From contig JAOUGG010000223.1 of the NCBI GenBank assembly GCA_029857855.1, forward strand, positions 1 through 5,670: a DNA stretch of 5,670 nt, read 5' to 3'. The stretch's first letter is position 1. The number at the start of each line of letters is the position of its first letter. The translations under genes were made by a program, and so were the position numbers. This DNA comes from Acidimicrobiia bacterium. GTDB lineage: Bacteria; Actinomycetota; Acidimicrobiia; Acidimicrobiales; SZUA-35. The notes below the pieces were generated by a model. The model had not been told where the DNA came from. It searched no databases and worked only from the letters and a program-made list of their open reading frames with translations. This document shows, one piece after another, positions 5,443 through 5,670 of the stretch.

Positions 5443-5670
5443 CAGTTCCCTGCGGCCGAGCGCTTCGCCAGCAGCTCTTCGAGTTTGTCGAGCTGCTGTT
5501 TGTAACCCCACTTCATGCCGAATGCCGCCATCTTCGCCTTGGGGCCGATCTTGTGGATCGTCACGTTCAGCGTGACCGTCGTTCGGCCCCCCGAGTCACC
5601 GGATGCGAAGGTCAGCTCGTTGACGTGTTCGATGGTGGTTCCGTCCTCCTCGCCTTCGGTCCATGAGCGG
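5442..5670 (-). CDS. AHSA1-like SRPBCC protein, 5' end cut off by the window edge
   Basis: Only the last 75 codons are visible; the frame (first complete codon at 5669) is open to the right edge. The sequence fits the C-terminal half of AHSA1-like SRPBCC proteins: strand EHVNELTFAS, turn SGGRT, strand TVTLNVTI, then the long final helix from KAKMAAFGMKWG through YKQQLDKLEELLAKR. This helix packs across the ligand groove in the fold. The stop TGA (5444-5442) overlaps the ATG of the DUF1801 gene by one base, so the two are almost certainly cotranscribed. The family resembles the activator of Hsp90 ATPase in fold only, and no chaperone role can be claimed. It is clearly distinct in sequence from the SRPBCC protein at the left edge. 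Confidence 0.85.
   Translation of the reverse strand, partial: RSWTEGEEDGTTIEHVNELTFASGDSGGRTTVTLNVTIHKIGPKAKMAAFGMKWGYKQQLDKLEELLAKRSAAGN

Overview
The window is GC-rich, uses mostly G/C third codon positions, and holds single genes and small overlapping gene pairs. An N-terminal DUF2510 domain joined to a C-terminal OmpA domain, a LuxR/MalT-type regulator without an ATPase, and a DUF1801/AHSA1 pair together suggest a chromosomal segment of an actinobacterium, possibly Acidimicrobiia-like. That placement is inference. There is no tRNA, rRNA, insertion sequence, CRISPR array or phage gene.

Layout. Positions 1-674 (minus strand) hold the start of an SRPBCC (polyketide cyclase/START-like) gene that runs off the left edge. 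Before it lies a small ORF of unknown function. It overlaps the SRPBCC start by a GTGA junction but has no ordinary start codon in its own frame. A divergent intergenic region (675-884) leads into a plus-strand gene (885-2180) for a single-pass membrane protein: cytoplasmic DUF2510 domain, Gly-Pro-Asp repeat, transmembrane helix, disordered linker, BON-like segment and OmpA peptidoglycan-binding domain. This gene converges on a minus-strand series that fills the rest of the window. Read in transcription order from the right edge, the series is the C-terminal end of an AHSA1-like SRPBCC protein, a DUF1801 protein (TGATG overlap), a LuxR-family regulator with a helical TPR-like body, and a class I SAM-dependent methyltransferase.

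How the genes may work together. The AHSA1-like and DUF1801 genes look translationally coupled. The LuxR-type gene and the methyltransferase lie in tandem, each preceded by a short, nearly perfect palindrome with one central base. The palindrome before the methyltransferase (8-bp arms, 23 bp upstream of its start) has half-sites that resemble the MalT recognition core, so the regulator may control its neighbour. A stable stem-loop at the regulator's stop codon separates the two genes. The OmpA protein probably tethers the membrane to peptidoglycan and has no visible link to the other genes.

Most of the window is ordinary. The points worth a second look are the hidden small ORF with its start-site conflict, the two palindromes, and the 9-bp in-frame tandem repeat in the DUF2510/OmpA gene. 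I see no clear evidence of a new defence or mobile system.
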